A DNA stretch of 64,000 nucleotides from Virgibacillus sp. SK37 (GCF_000725285.1 NZ_CP007161.1:2332213-2396212), one strand, 5' to 3'. Positions 44,424-54,955 are shown, counted from the stretch's first letter. Made by a program: numbers and translations. The notes: generated by a model not told the origin, from the letters alone.

Positions 44424-44681
44424 TCAGCAGCAACGGATGCCTGTTAATGGTGTCTTTTCCATACCCATTCTCAAATGCCAATCATGAAACTTCTCAATCA
44501 TATATGGATATAATTCGAGTGTGTAATAATAAACTGGGTTTGGTATACCAATCATTTCTGAATATAGAAGGAGCATGAATAAATCATCTTCATCTCTTAA
44601 TTCACGTGCAATTTCCTGACGATGCGGCATACTTAATACTTCATCATAAAACTGCACTAATTTTTTTAGTTGATCAAACAT
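44424..44681 (-). CDS. Small CC-terminal protein (cory-CC-star type)
   Basis: 85 residues, acidic-helical, with PHRQEIARELRDEDDLFMLLLYSE and a C-terminal tail GIRCC ending right at the stop. It resembles the family annotated as cory-CC-star, known for this ending and for its place beside an ArsA-type ATPase. No signal peptide or membrane helix. The terminal cysteine pair may bind a metal or be modified (inference). ATG 44681 has AAAGGAGC. Confidence 0.7.
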   Translation of the reverse strand: MFDQLKKLVQFYDEVLSMPHRQEIARELRDEDDLFMLLLYSEMIGIPNPVYYYTLELYPYMIEKFHDWHLRMGMEKTPLTGIRCC

Positions 44682-44762
44682 AAAAATGCTCCTTTACCAA
44701 ATGATAGAATTTGAAACAGACTTGTATTTTAATGTACCTTCTCTATAGTGAAGCTTATGTAT

Positions 44763-44791
44763 GAAGAGGGACCATTTCCATGATCCCTCTT
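44763..44791 (-). terminator. Hairpin after cstA
   Basis: AAGAGGGA pairs with TCCCTCTT with extra pairing inside, right after the cstA stop. The T-run is weak. Confidence 0.6.
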
Positions 44792-44798
44792 TAATCCC

Positions 44799-46547
44799 CT
44801 ACCCGTAATTTTCAGTATCGTCATCCATTGGAGTTTCTTGCTTACCTGATAATACAGAAAAAGCAGTTAAGATAATCCAAATGGCAAATACAAATATAAT
44901 CGCCCCAAGAACGAATAACAGAGTATTTGAATTACTTCCAAACCAGGACCATTCAAATAATACTTGTTGGAACATAGCATACAAAGTCATAAACATAAGG
45001 AATATCATCGGAATTAATACAACAGCATAATTTCTTCCTAAACGTTTTAACCATACTGCAATTAACATTAAACTAATCCCTGCCAACAATTGATTCGCAG
45101 TCCCGAAAAGTGGCCATAATTGGTATCCCCCAGATCCAAAACCCTTCGGACCTTCTGGTAACAACACCAAAGCTGCACTGGAAACAACAGCCACGGTTGT
45201 GGCAACATGAGTTTTTGTCAAAGCAGGAACCTTGTATTCCACACCGAGTTCGGCGATAATATATCGCATAAGACGTACAGATGTGTCTAATGTTGTAGCA
45301 GCAAAACTCACCACTATGATAGAAACAATAGTTGTAGCAATATCTGGTGGAATCGCCAATCCACCTGCCAGACCTGCCGCCCCTTCTACAAATACTCCTA
45401 ATCCAGCCCCATTAGCGGCAGAAAAGCTACTATATGTCGCTAAAAATTCATCCGTATTTGCAAAGAAAGTTGCTACCGCAATAATAGAAACTAAAGCTAG
45501 TATTCCTTCCCCAACCGCTCCTAGATATCCTACCATTCGAGCATCTGTTTCTTTATCCAATTGTTTTGAAGAAGTCCCAGAAGATACTAGTCCATGGAAA
45601 CCGGAGATAGCTCCACACGCAATAGTTATAAACAATAATGGCAACCAGGGTGTGTCCGGATTAGCATTTGTAACCGGAGCAGTCATCTCGGGATTTGTAA
45701 ACAACAAACCCAAATATAATATACCTAACCCTACAACTAGTTGGTGGGAGTTAATAAAGTCTCTTGGTTGTAGTAACTTCCAAACCGGCAAAGTGGAAGC
45801 AATATAAACATATACCATGAGAATAACAATCCAAATTAGAAATGCTGTGGATACTGCACCCAGTCCAAATAATCCAGCCCCATCTTCTCCTCCCATGTAT
45901 TGCACTAAGTCGATCTGCAAAAAGCCTACTTTGCTTGCTAGGATAGCAGCTAAGTACATTGCAGCCAAAGCAAAGAGTGAGGGAACCAGCATTTTTTTAT
46001 TTCGTTTGTATACCGCATGACCAATCCAGATTGCAAGAGGAATCTGGATAAATACTGGTAGAACACTAGCTGGATAAGAGATAAACAAATTGGATATTAC
46101 CCAAGCAAACACAGCATTAACCATTAATACTAATATTAAAATAATAAATAAAAACAAAATTTTTGCCCGTTGACCGACAAGTCGATGTGCTAACGTTCCA
46201 ACAGATTGGCCTTTATTACGGACAGAAAGAACCAAGGTACCAAAGTCATGCACTCCAGCAGCAAAAACAGTCCCTAAAATCACCCATAAGAACGCAGGTA
46301 ACCATCCCCAATACACAGCAATCGCAGGTCCAAGGATTGGAGCTGCACCAGCAACTGAAGTAAAGTGATGTCCCCATAAGACAAACTTATTAGTAGGGAC
46401 AAAGTCCACCCCATCTTTATACCGATGTGCTGGTGTGACATAGTTAGGATCTAAACGAAAAATCTTTTCAGCTACAAATTTTGAATAATAGCGATAACCT
46501 AATGACAATACAACAATACCTAGTAATGCAACCATAATTCCTGACAT
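44799..46547 (-). CDS. cstA: Carbon starvation protein A (peptide/pyruvate transporter family)
   Basis: CstA-family membrane transporter of 582 residues with many helices. The N-terminal part has HRYKDGVDFVPTNKFVLWGHHF, characteristic of CstA. Family members import peptides or pyruvate when preferred carbon is lacking. ATG 46547 has AAGGGGGG. A cre-like site lies just downstream of a TATAAT in the promoter region (46609-46624), consistent with CcpA repression known for B. subtilis cstA. Confidence 0.92.
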   Translation of the reverse strand: MSGIMVALLGIVVLSLGYRYYSKFVAEKIFRLDPNYVTPAHRYKDGVDFVPTNKFVLWGHHFTSVAGAAPILGPAIAVYWGWLPAFLWVILGTVFAAGVHDFGTLVLSVRNKGQSVGTLAHRLVGQRAKILFLFIILILVLMVNAVFAWVISNLFISYPASVLPVFIQIPLAIWIGHAVYKRNKKMLVPSLFALAAMYLAAILASKVGFLQIDLVQYMGGEDGAGLFGLGAVSTAFLIWIVILMVYVYIASTLPVWKLLQPRDFINSHQLVVGLGILYLGLLFTNPEMTAPVTNANPDTPWLPLLFITIACGAISGFHGLVSSGTSSKQLDKETDARMVGYLGAVGEGILALVSIIAVATFFANTDEFLATYSSFSAANGAGLGVFVEGAAGLAGGLAIPPDIATTIVSIIVVSFAATTLDTSVRLMRYIIAELGVEYKVPALTKTHVATTVAVVSSAALVLLPEGPKGFGSGGYQLWPLFGTANQLLAGISLMLIAVWLKRLGRNYAVVLIPMIFLMFMTLYAMFQQVLFEWSWFGSNSNTLLFVLGAIIFVFAIWIILTAFSVLSGKQETPMDDDTENYG

Positions 46548-46608
46548 GCAAATCCCCCCCTTAATATTTTTTAGGATAGTTAGGAAGACTTATCCTATTT
46601 TACGCTAT

Positions 46609-46624
46609 GTGGAAGCGCTATCTA
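46609..46624. promoter_or_regulatory. cre-like site upstream of cstA
   Basis: GTGGAAGCGCTATCTA agrees with the cre consensus WTGNAANCGNWNNCAW except at two positions. It is about 60 bases before the cstA start and adjoins a TATAAT on the minus strand. Confidence 0.55.
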
Positions 46625-46680
46625 TTATAACCATTATATTAATTCATAATTATTCAAATTGCAACAAAATTTAATCCACA

Positions 46681-46716
46681 AAAAACCTGGAGTATAATTT
46701 TATACTCCAGGTTTTT
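46681..46716 (-). terminator. Terminator after the formate dehydrogenase operon
   Basis: A 15-bp perfect stem (46682-46696 with 46701-46715) with a 4-nt loop and a T-run on the minus strand, 10 bases past the DUF1641 gene. Confidence 0.85.
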
Positions 46717-46726
46717 GTGTGCGTAT

Positions 46727-47203
46727 TTACAATTCTTTTCCCATACCTTTTAAGAAAGAGAGGATCATTGTAATACTTTTATTGATTTCCGGGTCTTTCA
46801 ATGCCTTAATCATACCAATATAATTCATTTTTTCCTGACTGCTTGGTGGTACTTCCATGGCTTCTTTCATTCCATGATTAATTTTATCTGTAATATTACT
46901 AACTTCATTCACGTCTATTTCACCGAGTAGAAGGAATAGTTCCACTAGATTTTCTAAGGTAGCAGAGTATTGCGGCTTATTTAGTTCTTGAACCACATTT
47001 TTCGTTGCTTCTTTCCGGTGTTTTATTAAGGCACTTGCTGCATCAAGAATGCCGCTTTCATTCATTGCTGAAAGGAGACCTATTCCTTTTATACATGCCT
47101 CCTTGTTTTCACTTACTGCTTTTGTAAGTTCATCCAAGTTATTTTTCTCTACATCCTCCGCAGGAATCTCCAATCGTTTGATGTCTGAGATAGGATTAGC
47201 CAT
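46727..47203 (-). CDS. DUF1641 protein (YjgD/YrhD-like)
   Basis: 158 residues, helical, no cofactor motif. DUF1641 proteins regularly follow formate dehydrogenase-like alpha subunits (yjgC-yjgD, yrhE-yrhD in B. subtilis), possibly as partner or maturation factor. The start overlaps the end of the molybdoenzyme gene by eight bases, so the two are translationally linked. Confidence 0.85.
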   Translation of the reverse strand: MANPISDIKRLEIPAEDVEKNNLDELTKAVSENKEACIKGIGLLSAMNESGILDAASALIKHRKEATKNVVQELNKPQYSATLENLVELFLLLGEIDVNEVSNITDKINHGMKEAMEVPPSSQEKMNYIGMIKALKDPEINKSITMILSFLKGMGKEL

Positions 47204-50138
47204 TTTGGTTCACCTTCCCCGGGAAAATATAGTCTTTCCGCTCCCATTTTCGCTCAGGCTGAACACCAATCTGGGGTTGACGATTTCCTCTTCTGTAATT
47301 ATTATCCGGTAATGGACTCTTTCCTTTCTTCTCCAATACTTCCATTCTTACTGCAATTTCTTTATAAGCAGGTGTATTAGAATCCTTGTCTACGCTATTA
47401 TCTGTCAAAAAGTTAACAGCAGATTTTCCACTTGCATTCAACGGTAAATATAATTCATTACCACTTACTCTATCTGTAATATGCACTCTACCGGTAGTTT
47501 CTCCTGCTTTTGATACTAATTTTACTTTTGCTCCTTCCTTAACCCCTCGTTCCTTTGCTAATTCTGGCGAGATTTCAATGAAAGAAGAAGGTAATTCTTT
47601 TACAATTCCAGACGATTTAAATGTCATGTTTCCTTCGTGAAAATGCTCAAGTACTCTTCCATTATTAACGTGTAGATCAAATTCTTGATCTGTATCATGT
47701 TTTAAATCGAAGTCCAATGGATATAATTTTGCCTTGTTATCTTCAAAAGGAAATCCCTTTGTAAATAATAACGGTGTATCCGTACCATCTTCATTTACGG
47801 GCCATTGCAGACTATTGTAGTTTTCAAGTAACTTATAATCCACACCTGCAAACAACGGTGCAAGTGAAGCTGCTTCTTTCATTATTTCAGAAGGATGACG
47901 ATAATCCCAGTCATATCCCATTTCTTTCGCTATATCTTTTAAAATTACCCAATCCGGCTTGGACTCACCCACTGGATCTAAGGCTCTATATAATCGTTGG
48001 ATTCGTCTTTCTGTATTAGTGAATGTTCCATCTTTTTCAAGACTTGGAACAGCAGGTAAAATCACGTCGGCATATTGGGCTGTGTGAGTCAGAAATAGAT
48101 CCTGAACGACAAAGAAGTCCAATTTTTCCAATGCTTCTGTAACATAATTAATATTGGCATCTACAATACCTGTATCTTCCCCCTTAATATATAGTGCATT
48201 AAGTTTGCCTTCATGAATTGCTACCATCATTTCATGGTTATCCATTCCAGGTTCATTAGGGATTTCTGCATTCCATGCTTTTTCATAACGTGTTCTCACG
48301 TTGTCATCTGAAACCTTCTCATAACCAGGGAAGAAATTAGGCATACTTCCAAAATCACTGCAACCTTGTACATTATTATGGCCACGCAATGGAAACGCCC
48401 CTGTACCATTTCTCATATAATTTCCTGTAACTAATAATAAGTTAGATATCGCGGTACTAGTATCACTTCCAAGTTGATGCTGAGTCACGCCCATCGCCCA
48501 ACAAATAGCAAGCTTATCAACACTTACAATCTGTTTTGCAATATCGATTAAATCTTCTCTTGGAATAGTGGTCATTCTTTCAGCATACTCCAACGTGAAT
48601 TTGCTTAAGCTTTCTTTATAGTCTTCAAATCCATTTACCCACTTTTCTATAAAAGGCTTGTTTTCCCATCCTTGGTCAATAATATATTTAGTGACTGCCG
48701 ATAGCCACACTAAATCTGTGCCACTCTTTGGTTGAAAGAAGCGATCAGCTCGTTCAGCCATCTCATGTTTTCGCAGGTCAAAAACATATAATTTTTGACC
48801 AAACAATTTGTGAGACCGTTTTATTCTGGATGCAAGGACTGGATGAGATTCAGCTGTGTTGGATCCTATGGTGATTACCATATCAGCTTCTGCAATATCG
48901 TCAATGGAACCGGAATCTCCCCCATGACCAACTGTTCTGAAAAGTCCCTTAGTAGCTGGTGACTGACAATACCTGGAACAGTTATCCACATTATTTGTCC
49001 CTATTACCTGTCTGGCAAATTTTTGCATTAAATAAGATTCTTCATTTGTTGCTTTCGAAGAGGCGATAAATCCTAAGGAATCTGCACCTTTTTCTCGTTT
49101 AATCTCATTAAATCGTTTCGCAACATAGGATAAAGCTTCCTCCCACTCTACTTCTACGAAGTGATCATCTTTTCGAATTAATGGGCGAGTAAGTCGTTCT
49201 TCGGAATTAACAAAATCCCACCCAAATTTACCTTTAATACAAGAAGAAATGCCATTTGCAGGGGAGTCCTGCTGGGGTTCCACTTTCAATATTTTTCGGT
49301 CCTTTGTCCATACATCGAAGGTACAGCCGACACCACAATATGTACAAACTGTCTTCGTTTTTTCAATTCTTTCTTCTCTCATAGATGCTTCAGTATCGGA
49401 GACTGCAAATAAAGGACCATATCCCGGTTCTGTCTTCTTTGTTAAATCGATCATGGAACGTAATAAACCTGGCTCTTGGTCTGTCATAAAGCCTGCTTCC
49501 CCCACCATAGGTTTTTCCATAAGCGCATTACAAGGACAAACAGTCACACATTGACCACAACTAACACAAGAGGATTGGTCAATAGGCACATCATTATCCC
49601 ATACTACGCGCGGTTGTTCACGTTTCCAATCTATTAATAATGTTTCATTTACTTGAACATCCTGACACACTTCTACACATCGTCCACATAAAATACATTG
49701 GTCGGGGTCATATCTATAGAATGGTCCGGAGTCATCTATTTCATATGGTTTTGGTTGAAAAGGACGTGACTGTTCTTCCAATCCAAATTCAGCTACCGTA
49801 TTATGAATCTCACAAGATCCATTATTATAATCACAAACAGTACAATACAATTCATGTTTTTCCAGAATTCGATCCAATGCTTCCTTTTGAGCTGATTTTG
49901 CTGTTTCAATGACCGTATTTACTTCCAACACATCATTAATGGTAGTTCCACAAGCACGAACAATCTCCCCATCAACTTTAACCATGCATGTATCACATGT
50001 TTGGATAGGTCCTAACGATTCGTTATAGCAAATTTGTGGTACAAATTCATTTGTCGAATTAATTAAATCCAATAAATTTTGGCCCGGTTCTGCCAGAAAC
50101 TCCTCTCCATTAATAGTCACGACAATATGTTCTTGCAA
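47196..50138 (-). CDS. Formate dehydrogenase-like molybdoenzyme alpha subunit (YjgC/YrhE-like)
   Basis: 980 residues: N-terminal 2Fe-2S ferredoxin domain (about 1-80), a His/Cys NuoG-type cluster region (about 80-120), two 4Fe-4S ferredoxin motifs ([23 protein letters not shown]), then the molybdopterin domain with CTYCGVGC and the likely active-site cysteine in [11 protein letters not shown]. It uses Cys, not selenocysteine. It probably oxidises formate with electrons passed to a soluble acceptor. No twin-arginine signal, so cytoplasmic. It needs the moaA-moeA genes found at 34-36 kb. The ATG has AGGAGG-like purines upstream. Confidence 0.9.
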   Translation of the reverse strand: MQEHIVVTINGEEFLAEPGQNLLDLINSTNEFVPQICYNESLGPIQTCDTCMVKVDGEIVRACGTTINDVLEVNTVIETAKSAQKEALDRILEKHELYCTVCDYNNGSCEIHNTVAEFGLEEQSRPFQPKPYEIDDSGPFYRYDPDQCILCGRCVEVCQDVQVNETLLIDWKREQPRVVWDNDVPIDQSSCVSCGQCVTVCPCNALMEKPMVGEAGFMTDQEPGLLRSMIDLTKKTEPGYGPLFAVSDTEASMREERIEKTKTVCTYCGVGCTFDVWTKDRKILKVEPQQDSPANGISSCIKGKFGWDFVNSEERLTRPLIRKDDHFVEVEWEEALSYVAKRFNEIKREKGADSLGFIASSKATNEESYLMQKFARQVIGTNNVDNCSRYCQSPATKGLFRTVGHGGDSGSIDDIAEADMVITIGSNTAESHPVLASRIKRSHKLFGQKLYVFDLRKHEMAERADRFFQPKSGTDLVWLSAVTKYIIDQGWENKPFIEKWVNGFEDYKESLSKFTLEYAERMTTIPREDLIDIAKQIVSVDKLAICWAMGVTQHQLGSDTSTAISNLLLVTGNYMRNGTGAFPLRGHNNVQGCSDFGSMPNFFPGYEKVSDDNVRTRYEKAWNAEIPNEPGMDNHEMMVAIHEGKLNALYIKGEDTGIVDANINYVTEALEKLDFFVVQDLFLTHTAQYADVILPAVPSLEKDGTFTNTERRIQRLYRALDPVGESKPDWVILKDIAKEMGYDWDYRHPSEIMKEAASLAPLFAGVDYKLLENYNSLQWPVNEDGTDTPLLFTKGFPFEDNKAKLYPLDFDLKHDTDQEFDLHVNNGRVLEHFHEGNMTFKSSGIVKELPSSFIEISPELAKERGVKEGAKVKLVSKAGETTGRVHITDRVSGNELYLPLNASGKSAVNFLTDNSVDKDSNTPAYKEIAVRMEVLEKKGKSPLPDNNYRRGNRQPQIGVQPERKWERKDYIFPGKVNQNG

Positions 50139-50265
50139 TTCTATTCCTCCCCCAAGTTAAAAAATAATAGATAAGTATATTAGTCCATTGCCCTGTTAAT
50201 GACTTTTTAAAACATATTTTCAAATAATAACAAAAATATTTCGGTATAGGGCTTGTATGGCTAAA

Positions 50266-50314
50266 GTCGCGACGTCCTGGGGCTACGCATACTCGCCCCA
50301 CCAAATTCCTCGAC
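50266..50314. repeat. Short GC-rich structured element
   Basis: GTCG...CGAC brackets a TGGGGC...GCCCCA hairpin in an otherwise AT-rich gap of 242 bases. It shares ACGTCCTG with the larger element at 31568-31805, suggesting related intergenic repeats. The rest of the gap holds the glutamate dehydrogenase terminator only. Confidence 0.45.
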
Positions 50315-50332
50315 ATTTGCAATATAACCTAA

Positions 50333-50365
50333 ATAAAAAAAGAACATTCCGCTAAGAATGCTCTT
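50333..50365 (-). terminator. Terminator of glutamate dehydrogenase-family gene
   Basis: AGAACATTC (50341-50349) pairs with GAATGCTCT (50356-50364), then TTTTTTT on the minus strand. Confidence 0.75.
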
Positions 50366-50380
50366 TCTAATTTATTCTAC

Positions 50381-51760
50381 TTAATATAATTTTCCTTGTC
50401 TAAACAATATAGTTGAAAGTCGCATAACCGAATGGATATAGCAGTTCTGTCTTAGTGGAAAAGCATCACCAAAATATTGCGGAAAAACCGTGTCAAACGT
50501 ATGCTGCATTTTATCATAAAGACGTTTATACACTTCTTCCTCTGAGTAGAACTTTGTTTCTCTACCCTGCAACCATTCAAAGTAGGACACAATCACTCCA
50601 CCAGCATTTGCAAGAATGTCCGGAATAATTACATTACCCTTATCACTCAAGTACGTATCTGCTTCACTTGTAATTGGTCCATTGGCACCTTCGACAATAA
50701 TTGGTGCTTTTATTGCTTTCATGTTATCTTTGTGCACTTGATCCTCCATGGCAGCAAGAAACAGGACATCGACATCTAATGTTAATAACTCATCACGGTT
50801 AAGCATATCGGCTTTAATCTCTGCTTCTTTCAATTGCGCTTCCGTATTTGGTAAATCCTTGTTATTATTATTTGCAAATTTTATTAAGGCGGAAATATCC
50901 AATCCCTCGGAATTATATAGAGTGACATTCTTATCACTAACTGCCACTACTTTATTATTTAAGTGATTACATTTATAAGCCTCTAAAGCTATAATTGAAC
51001 CAACATTTCCAAAACCCTGTATAGCTATCCTTAAAGATTTATCATAATTAGCAAGAGCCGTTCTCGCAAAAATATTATCCCGTTCTTCCAGCCATTTGTA
51101 CTTCTCCCCAATAAAGTCGCTCATCATATAGCGAAATGTAAAATAAACGCCCCTGCCTGTTGCTTCCTTTCTGCCAAGCGAACCTCCATTTACTACACTT
51201 TTACCTGTGAAACTTCCTCTATACTTTTGCCCTGGATGGATACTCTTATACTCTCCCATCATCCAGTCCATTTCTCGTTCTCCTGTTCCAACATCAGGTG
51301 CAGGTATGTCTTTCTCTGGTCCTAAAATATGGCTAAAGTATTGAACATACTTTTTGCAAATCAGATTTAATTCCTTTACATCATAATCACGTGGATTAAT
51401 AATAACTCCACCTTTACCACCTCCAAAAGGAACTTCATGGAGGGCATTTTTCAATGTCATTAATGTACTAAGATTAATGACTTCGTTTTCATTTACTGAT
51501 TCATGAAAACGGATTCCCCCTTTATAGGGTCCCAACGTATTATTATGCTGAACCCTGAAGGAAGGTATTCGAACAATTTCTCCGTTCTCTAAAGGGATAC
51601 GGAGAAAGGACTTATGAACATGGTTTGGCGTTGATAGAATAGAAACCAATGATCTAAAGGCCTTTTCTCTCGTCTTGTCAGTCAATTCTGGTAAAAAACT
51701 GGAATCATCAAATAATGCATCAAGAGATTCTTTAACAATTGCACTCGTTGCACTTTCCAT
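50381..51760 (-). CDS. Glu/Leu/Phe/Val dehydrogenase, long form
   Basis: NAD(P)-dependent amino acid dehydrogenase of 459 residues, probably glutamate: PYKGGIRFH, the catalytic lysine in PFGGGKGGV (near 118) and the Rossmann GFGNVG (near 249). It is about 30 residues longer than RocG/GudB, owing to an N-terminal extension and an insertion near residues 205-240 (FTFRYMMSDFIGEKYKWLEERDN). A leucine or phenylalanine preference is not excluded. ATG 51760 has AGGAGG; GTG 51763 is too near it. Confidence 0.85.
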   Translation of the reverse strand: MESATSAIVKESLDALFDDSSFLPELTDKTREKAFRSLVSILSTPNHVHKSFLRIPLENGEIVRIPSFRVQHNNTLGPYKGGIRFHESVNENEVINLSTLMTLKNALHEVPFGGGKGGVIINPRDYDVKELNLICKKYVQYFSHILGPEKDIPAPDVGTGEREMDWMMGEYKSIHPGQKYRGSFTGKSVVNGGSLGRKEATGRGVYFTFRYMMSDFIGEKYKWLEERDNIFARTALANYDKSLRIAIQGFGNVGSIIALEAYKCNHLNNKVVAVSDKNVTLYNSEGLDISALIKFANNNNKDLPNTEAQLKEAEIKADMLNRDELLTLDVDVLFLAAMEDQVHKDNMKAIKAPIIVEGANGPITSEADTYLSDKGNVIIPDILANAGGVIVSYFEWLQGRETKFYSEEEVYKRLYDKMQHTFDTVFPQYFGDAFPLRQNCYIHSVMRLSTILFRQGKLY

Positions 51761-51827
51761 CACTTCTTCCTCCTATCTACGTGTATGTTGCCTTATAGTG
51801 TAACAAAAGAGGAAGTCTGAAAGCAAT

Positions 51828-53249
51828 TTAAAGCAAAAATATGGCTATTACAGTAGATGTTACCAGGCCAATAATTACAGGCAGAAAGTTTTTTCTAACT
51901 AAGTCCATTACAGAGATTCCACAGAAACCCGCAATAGCAATTAGTGATGACCAAGCTACAATTGTCCCCCCACCAGTCCAAACAGATCCCATCTGCCCAA
52001 TAGCCGCAAGAGTGCCAACATCAATAGATGCATTCTGCAAAGATGCTGCTAACGCTCCTGTTAATGGTAAACCAGAGAAACCAGAGCCATCCAACCCAGT
52101 TATAATACCTATAATTAATATACTTATCCCTGCTAGAAACGCATTTTGTGGTAAAAATTCTTGTGTAGATTGCACTAAATCAAATAAAAAAGCTGGAGCA
52201 TCTTTTTCCAATCCAAGGATACTTCCTGAGAAATCTGAACTACCCAAAAAGAAGAAACCTGCAACCGGAATTACTGGTCCCATCGCTTTAAAAGCGAAGA
52301 CAAAACCATCTGTAATATGTGTGCTAATGTAATCCAATGCATGTTGTTTACCAAATGCTACAGTAGCAAGCAATAAAAGGATTACCGCTACTCCTCCAAC
52401 AAATGCTGCCCCGTCCCCACCTTCAAATCCACTCATTCTTCCCGATAATAATTTTTCATATACCATGTAAACTACTACACCCAATAGGGCTAACGGTACA
52501 ATAACGGCAAATAGCTTACTCCATTTCGTCAAATTTTTTACGTGAGATGGTTTGGTTGTTTCCTTTGGTGCCTGCATGTTTTCTAAATCAGCTTTATTTA
52601 ACGGGTCTCCTTTCTTTCTAATCTCTTTTCGAATAAATAAATATGCGATGCCAATGGCAATAAACCCGGTAATGAGAGAAAGTAACAAAGCCTTATCAGC
52701 TACCATATCGATATTAATACCAGCTGCTTTTGCCGATAAACTTGGCGCCACTTGAACAATATAATCGGAAGACAGAGCCATTCCTTGCCCTGCAATAGCT
52801 ATTGCCATCGCGGCGGCCATTACTGGTAAACCCGCTCTCACCGCAGCCGGTACGAGCAATGCACAGATGAGTGGTACTGCAGGGGTAGGCCAGAAAAATA
52901 ATGAAATGACATAGGTTACCCCCACTAAAACAAAGTAGGATACATGGCCATTAATCATCATCTTCTGTATTGGTTGAATCATTCGTTGGTCTGCCCCTAA
53001 ATCTCTTAATGAATTTAATAATGCAAGCATAAAAGTGATTATCAAAAATATACTGAACAGTTCTTGAGCAGCAACAAGATTGGCTTGAAATATTGCGATA
53101 AATCCAGAAATAATACTCCCTTTAGCTACCCATGCAACAATAAATGTTCCTAATAGTGTTGGTAAAACTACTCCCTTTCTAAAAATCATTGTAACGATAA
53201 TTAGAAGAGTAAATAAACCGTATAACCAATGGGACATTGTCAGTTCCAT
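51828..53249 (-). CDS. Multi-pass permease of the ion-transporter type, substrate unknown
   Basis: 473 residues, about 11-12 membrane helices with a long cytoplasmic loop (about 205-245: RKEIRKKGDPLNKADLENMQ). Repeated 'WPTPAVPL' and 'GLDGSGFSGLPL' segments look like the paired re-entrant loops of DctM/ArsB-type transporters. The gene lies 64 bases upstream of the dehydrogenase on the same strand, so import of its substrate is possible but unproven. ATG 53249 has AAGGAGA. Confidence 0.7.
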   Translation of the reverse strand: MELTMSHWLYGLFTLLIIVTMIFRKGVVLPTLLGTFIVAWVAKGSIISGFIAIFQANLVAAQELFSIFLIITFMLALLNSLRDLGADQRMIQPIQKMMINGHVSYFVLVGVTYVISLFFWPTPAVPLICALLVPAAVRAGLPVMAAAMAIAIAGQGMALSSDYIVQVAPSLSAKAAGINIDMVADKALLLSLITGFIAIGIAYLFIRKEIRKKGDPLNKADLENMQAPKETTKPSHVKNLTKWSKLFAVIVPLALLGVVVYMVYEKLLSGRMSGFEGGDGAAFVGGVAVILLLLATVAFGKQHALDYISTHITDGFVFAFKAMGPVIPVAGFFFLGSSDFSGSILGLEKDAPAFLFDLVQSTQEFLPQNAFLAGISILIIGIITGLDGSGFSGLPLTGALAASLQNASIDVGTLAAIGQMGSVWTGGGTIVAWSSLIAIAGFCGISVMDLVRKNFLPVIIGLVTSTVIAIFLL

Positions 53250-53328
53250 AATTCTCTCTCCTTCGTGTAGTGGTTATATAGCCTATGCACAGGGAGGGAA
53301 GGTCGCGACAATTTATATAACTTAGAAA

Positions 53329-53353
53329 GTTTATATCTGAGAGAAAGGGGAAT
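53329..53353 (+). promoter_or_regulatory. Sigma-B-type promoter
   Basis: GTTTAT, 13 bases, GGGAAT: each box differs by one base from the sigma-B consensus GTTTAA/GGGTAT. It precedes a general stress protein gene by 32 bases. Confidence 0.65.
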
Positions 53354-53385
53354 ACAATTTCTAACTTCAGAAGGAGGCATTTTAA

Positions 53386-53736
53386 ATGAAACCATATGTA
53401 AAGGAATTTACGAATGATGAAAAATTAAAAACAGCAGTATCTATTCTACAAGACAAGGGAATTGATAAGAAGGATGTATACCTGCTATCTCACGACGATG
53501 ATCGGACAAAGCGTTTAGCTAGTAGTACAGATGCCAATACTATTGGTATCAAAGAAATGGACTTTGGAGATGCAGTTGGGAATTTATTTAACAAAAAAGG
53601 TGACGAATTACGCACGAAGCTACAAGAAATCGGGTTCTCTGAAGCAGAAGCCGAAAATTACGAAGAAGATATGGATGAAGGAAAAGTGTTACTAATTGTG
53701 ACAAACAATGAAAATGTAGCCAGCTATCTAGACTAA
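53386..53736 (+). CDS. General stress protein 17M/YflT-like
   Basis: 116 residues, acidic; the N-terminal 80 residues fit the YflT/general stress protein 17M domain (VKEFTNDEKLKTAVSILQDKGI..DVYLLSHDDDR). Its role is unknown; family members are sigma-B controlled in Bacillus, in line with the promoter seen here. ATG 53386 has AAGGAGG. Confidence 0.85.
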   Translation: MKPYVKEFTNDEKLKTAVSILQDKGIDKKDVYLLSHDDDRTKRLASSTDANTIGIKEMDFGDAVGNLFNKKGDELRTKLQEIGFSEAEAENYEEDMDEGKVLLIVTNNENVASYLD

Positions 53737-53737
53737 T

Positions 53738-53775
53738 AAATAAGGCAACCGGGACTACGGTTGCCTTATTTACTT
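53738..53775 (+). terminator. Terminator after the stress gene
   Basis: A 13-bp stem (AAATAAGGCAACC 53738-53750 with 53759-53771), then ACTTTTG. Confidence 0.75.
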
Positions 53776-53909
53776 TTGTTAGAATTATTTAGTTCAGCTG
53801 AACAAATCGGACAAATTAATTTACCACGCACTTGTTCACCATCAAAAAAACCATTTTCACAATATACTTCTTTTCCACATTGATAACAATTTCCTATTAA
53901 TTCTTTCAC
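53766..53909 (-). CDS. Zinc-ribbon small protein, 47 aa
   Basis: MKELIGNCYQCGKEVYCENGF... LICPICSAEL: two CxxC pairs that would hold one zinc ion. GTG 53909 has GGAGG at good spacing. The stop lies in the terminator of the convergent stress gene. The function is not known. Confidence 0.7.
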   Translation of the reverse strand: MKELIGNCYQCGKEVYCENGFFDGEQVRGKLICPICSAELNNSNKSK

Positions 53910-54041
53910 GTATACACCTCCATCTACAGGATTACCCTTCTTTGTTATGCTATATTCTTAAACCACTTTGCTAACCATGTTGAAACGAAACATAAAGAGG
54001 TAATCTCAAATGATTACCTCTTATTAATACGTTTCTAGTAT

Positions 54042-54611
54042 TTATGCTGCTTTTAATAATGTCCTTGGTTGCGTGTGAAACAAGAAAAAAACAAGAATTG
54101 TACAAATAATGAAGGAGGGGAACATATAGGAACCGTTGTAAACTAGTGAATAAAGCCACACTGGTTGACCTTCTATTGCTGACTCAAAAAATACCACGCC
54201 GGCAGTATAGTGAGCAACAAACCGTAAGAAGGACCCTAACAATACCCCAAGTGCAATATAACTAAGATAAGAGCTTGTATTATTTTGTTTTACTGCTTGT
54301 TGAATTTTAGAAGAAAAAATACCTGCAAAACCAAGAACTGTAAAGGCAATTGCATAGTCAATAAACCCTTGCAAGGGATGTAAAATATAAGCCGTCCCTG
54401 TAGCAACTTGTAATGCGCCCCATAAAAAGCCGGAAAGCAATCCTCCCTTTACTCCCCATCGGAAGGCCACAATAAAGACAGGAATCATTGCGAACGATAT
54501 GGAGCCTCCTTGTGCCCAAATCTTAAAAGATAACGGCAGTATATCCAATAGTAGTGCTAGTGCTGTAAATACAGCTACCTCAATTAAAAATAAAGTACGA
54601 TTTGAACGCAT
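54042..54611 (-). CDS. thiT: ECF thiamine transporter substrate subunit ThiT
   Basis: 189 residues, six membrane helices; the S-component of an energy-coupling factor transporter for thiamine (YuaJ/ThiT family). The segment WGVKGGLLSGFLWGALQ and the aromatic-rich helices fit ThiT. It is preceded by a TPP riboswitch, which supports thiamine as substrate. The ECF module itself is not in this window. Confidence 0.92.
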   Translation of the reverse strand: MRSNRTLFLIEVAVFTALALLLDILPLSFKIWAQGGSISFAMIPVFIVAFRWGVKGGLLSGFLWGALQVATGTAYILHPLQGFIDYAIAFTVLGFAGIFSSKIQQAVKQNNTSSYLSYIALGVLLGSFLRFVAHYTAGVVFFESAIEGQPVWLYSLVYNGSYMFPSFIICTILVFFLFHTQPRTLLKAA

Positions 54612-54647
54612 AAATCATTATCTCCCCTCTTTACATTTTTAGACAAC

Positions 54648-54818
54648 AAAAAAAGCAATGCCAAAGGGGAAGACTTCCTGATGGGGAAACCAGTCACAAA
54701 CATTACTTTTCCATCAAAAAAGCCACCATCCCTACGCTAGTATTAACTAACAGGTTCAAAGGGTAAGAACAATTATATGCTCACTCTCAGCCAATTCGGC
54801 TCCCCCTGAAGGCTTTGT
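54648..54818 (-). promoter_or_regulatory. TPP riboswitch with terminator, leader of thiT
   Basis: Read on the minus strand (54818 down): GGGGGAGCC ... GGCTGAGAGTGAG ... ACCCTTTGAACCTG ... TAATACTAGCGTAGGGA, all the conserved THI-box segments. A terminator (54649-54707; CATTGCT/AGTAATG stem, then a T-run) follows, so TPP should stop transcription before thiT. Confidence 0.92.
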
Positions 54819-54955
54819 TCTTAATTTTGTTATCATTATAAATTATATCTTATTTCTTTAGTTGTTACAACTAATCTACTAATCTAATCAAAGAATATGA
54901 TTAAATTTTCTGTATCTGTGGTAATAGTAAGTATGCATAAATTAGGAGGGATAAT

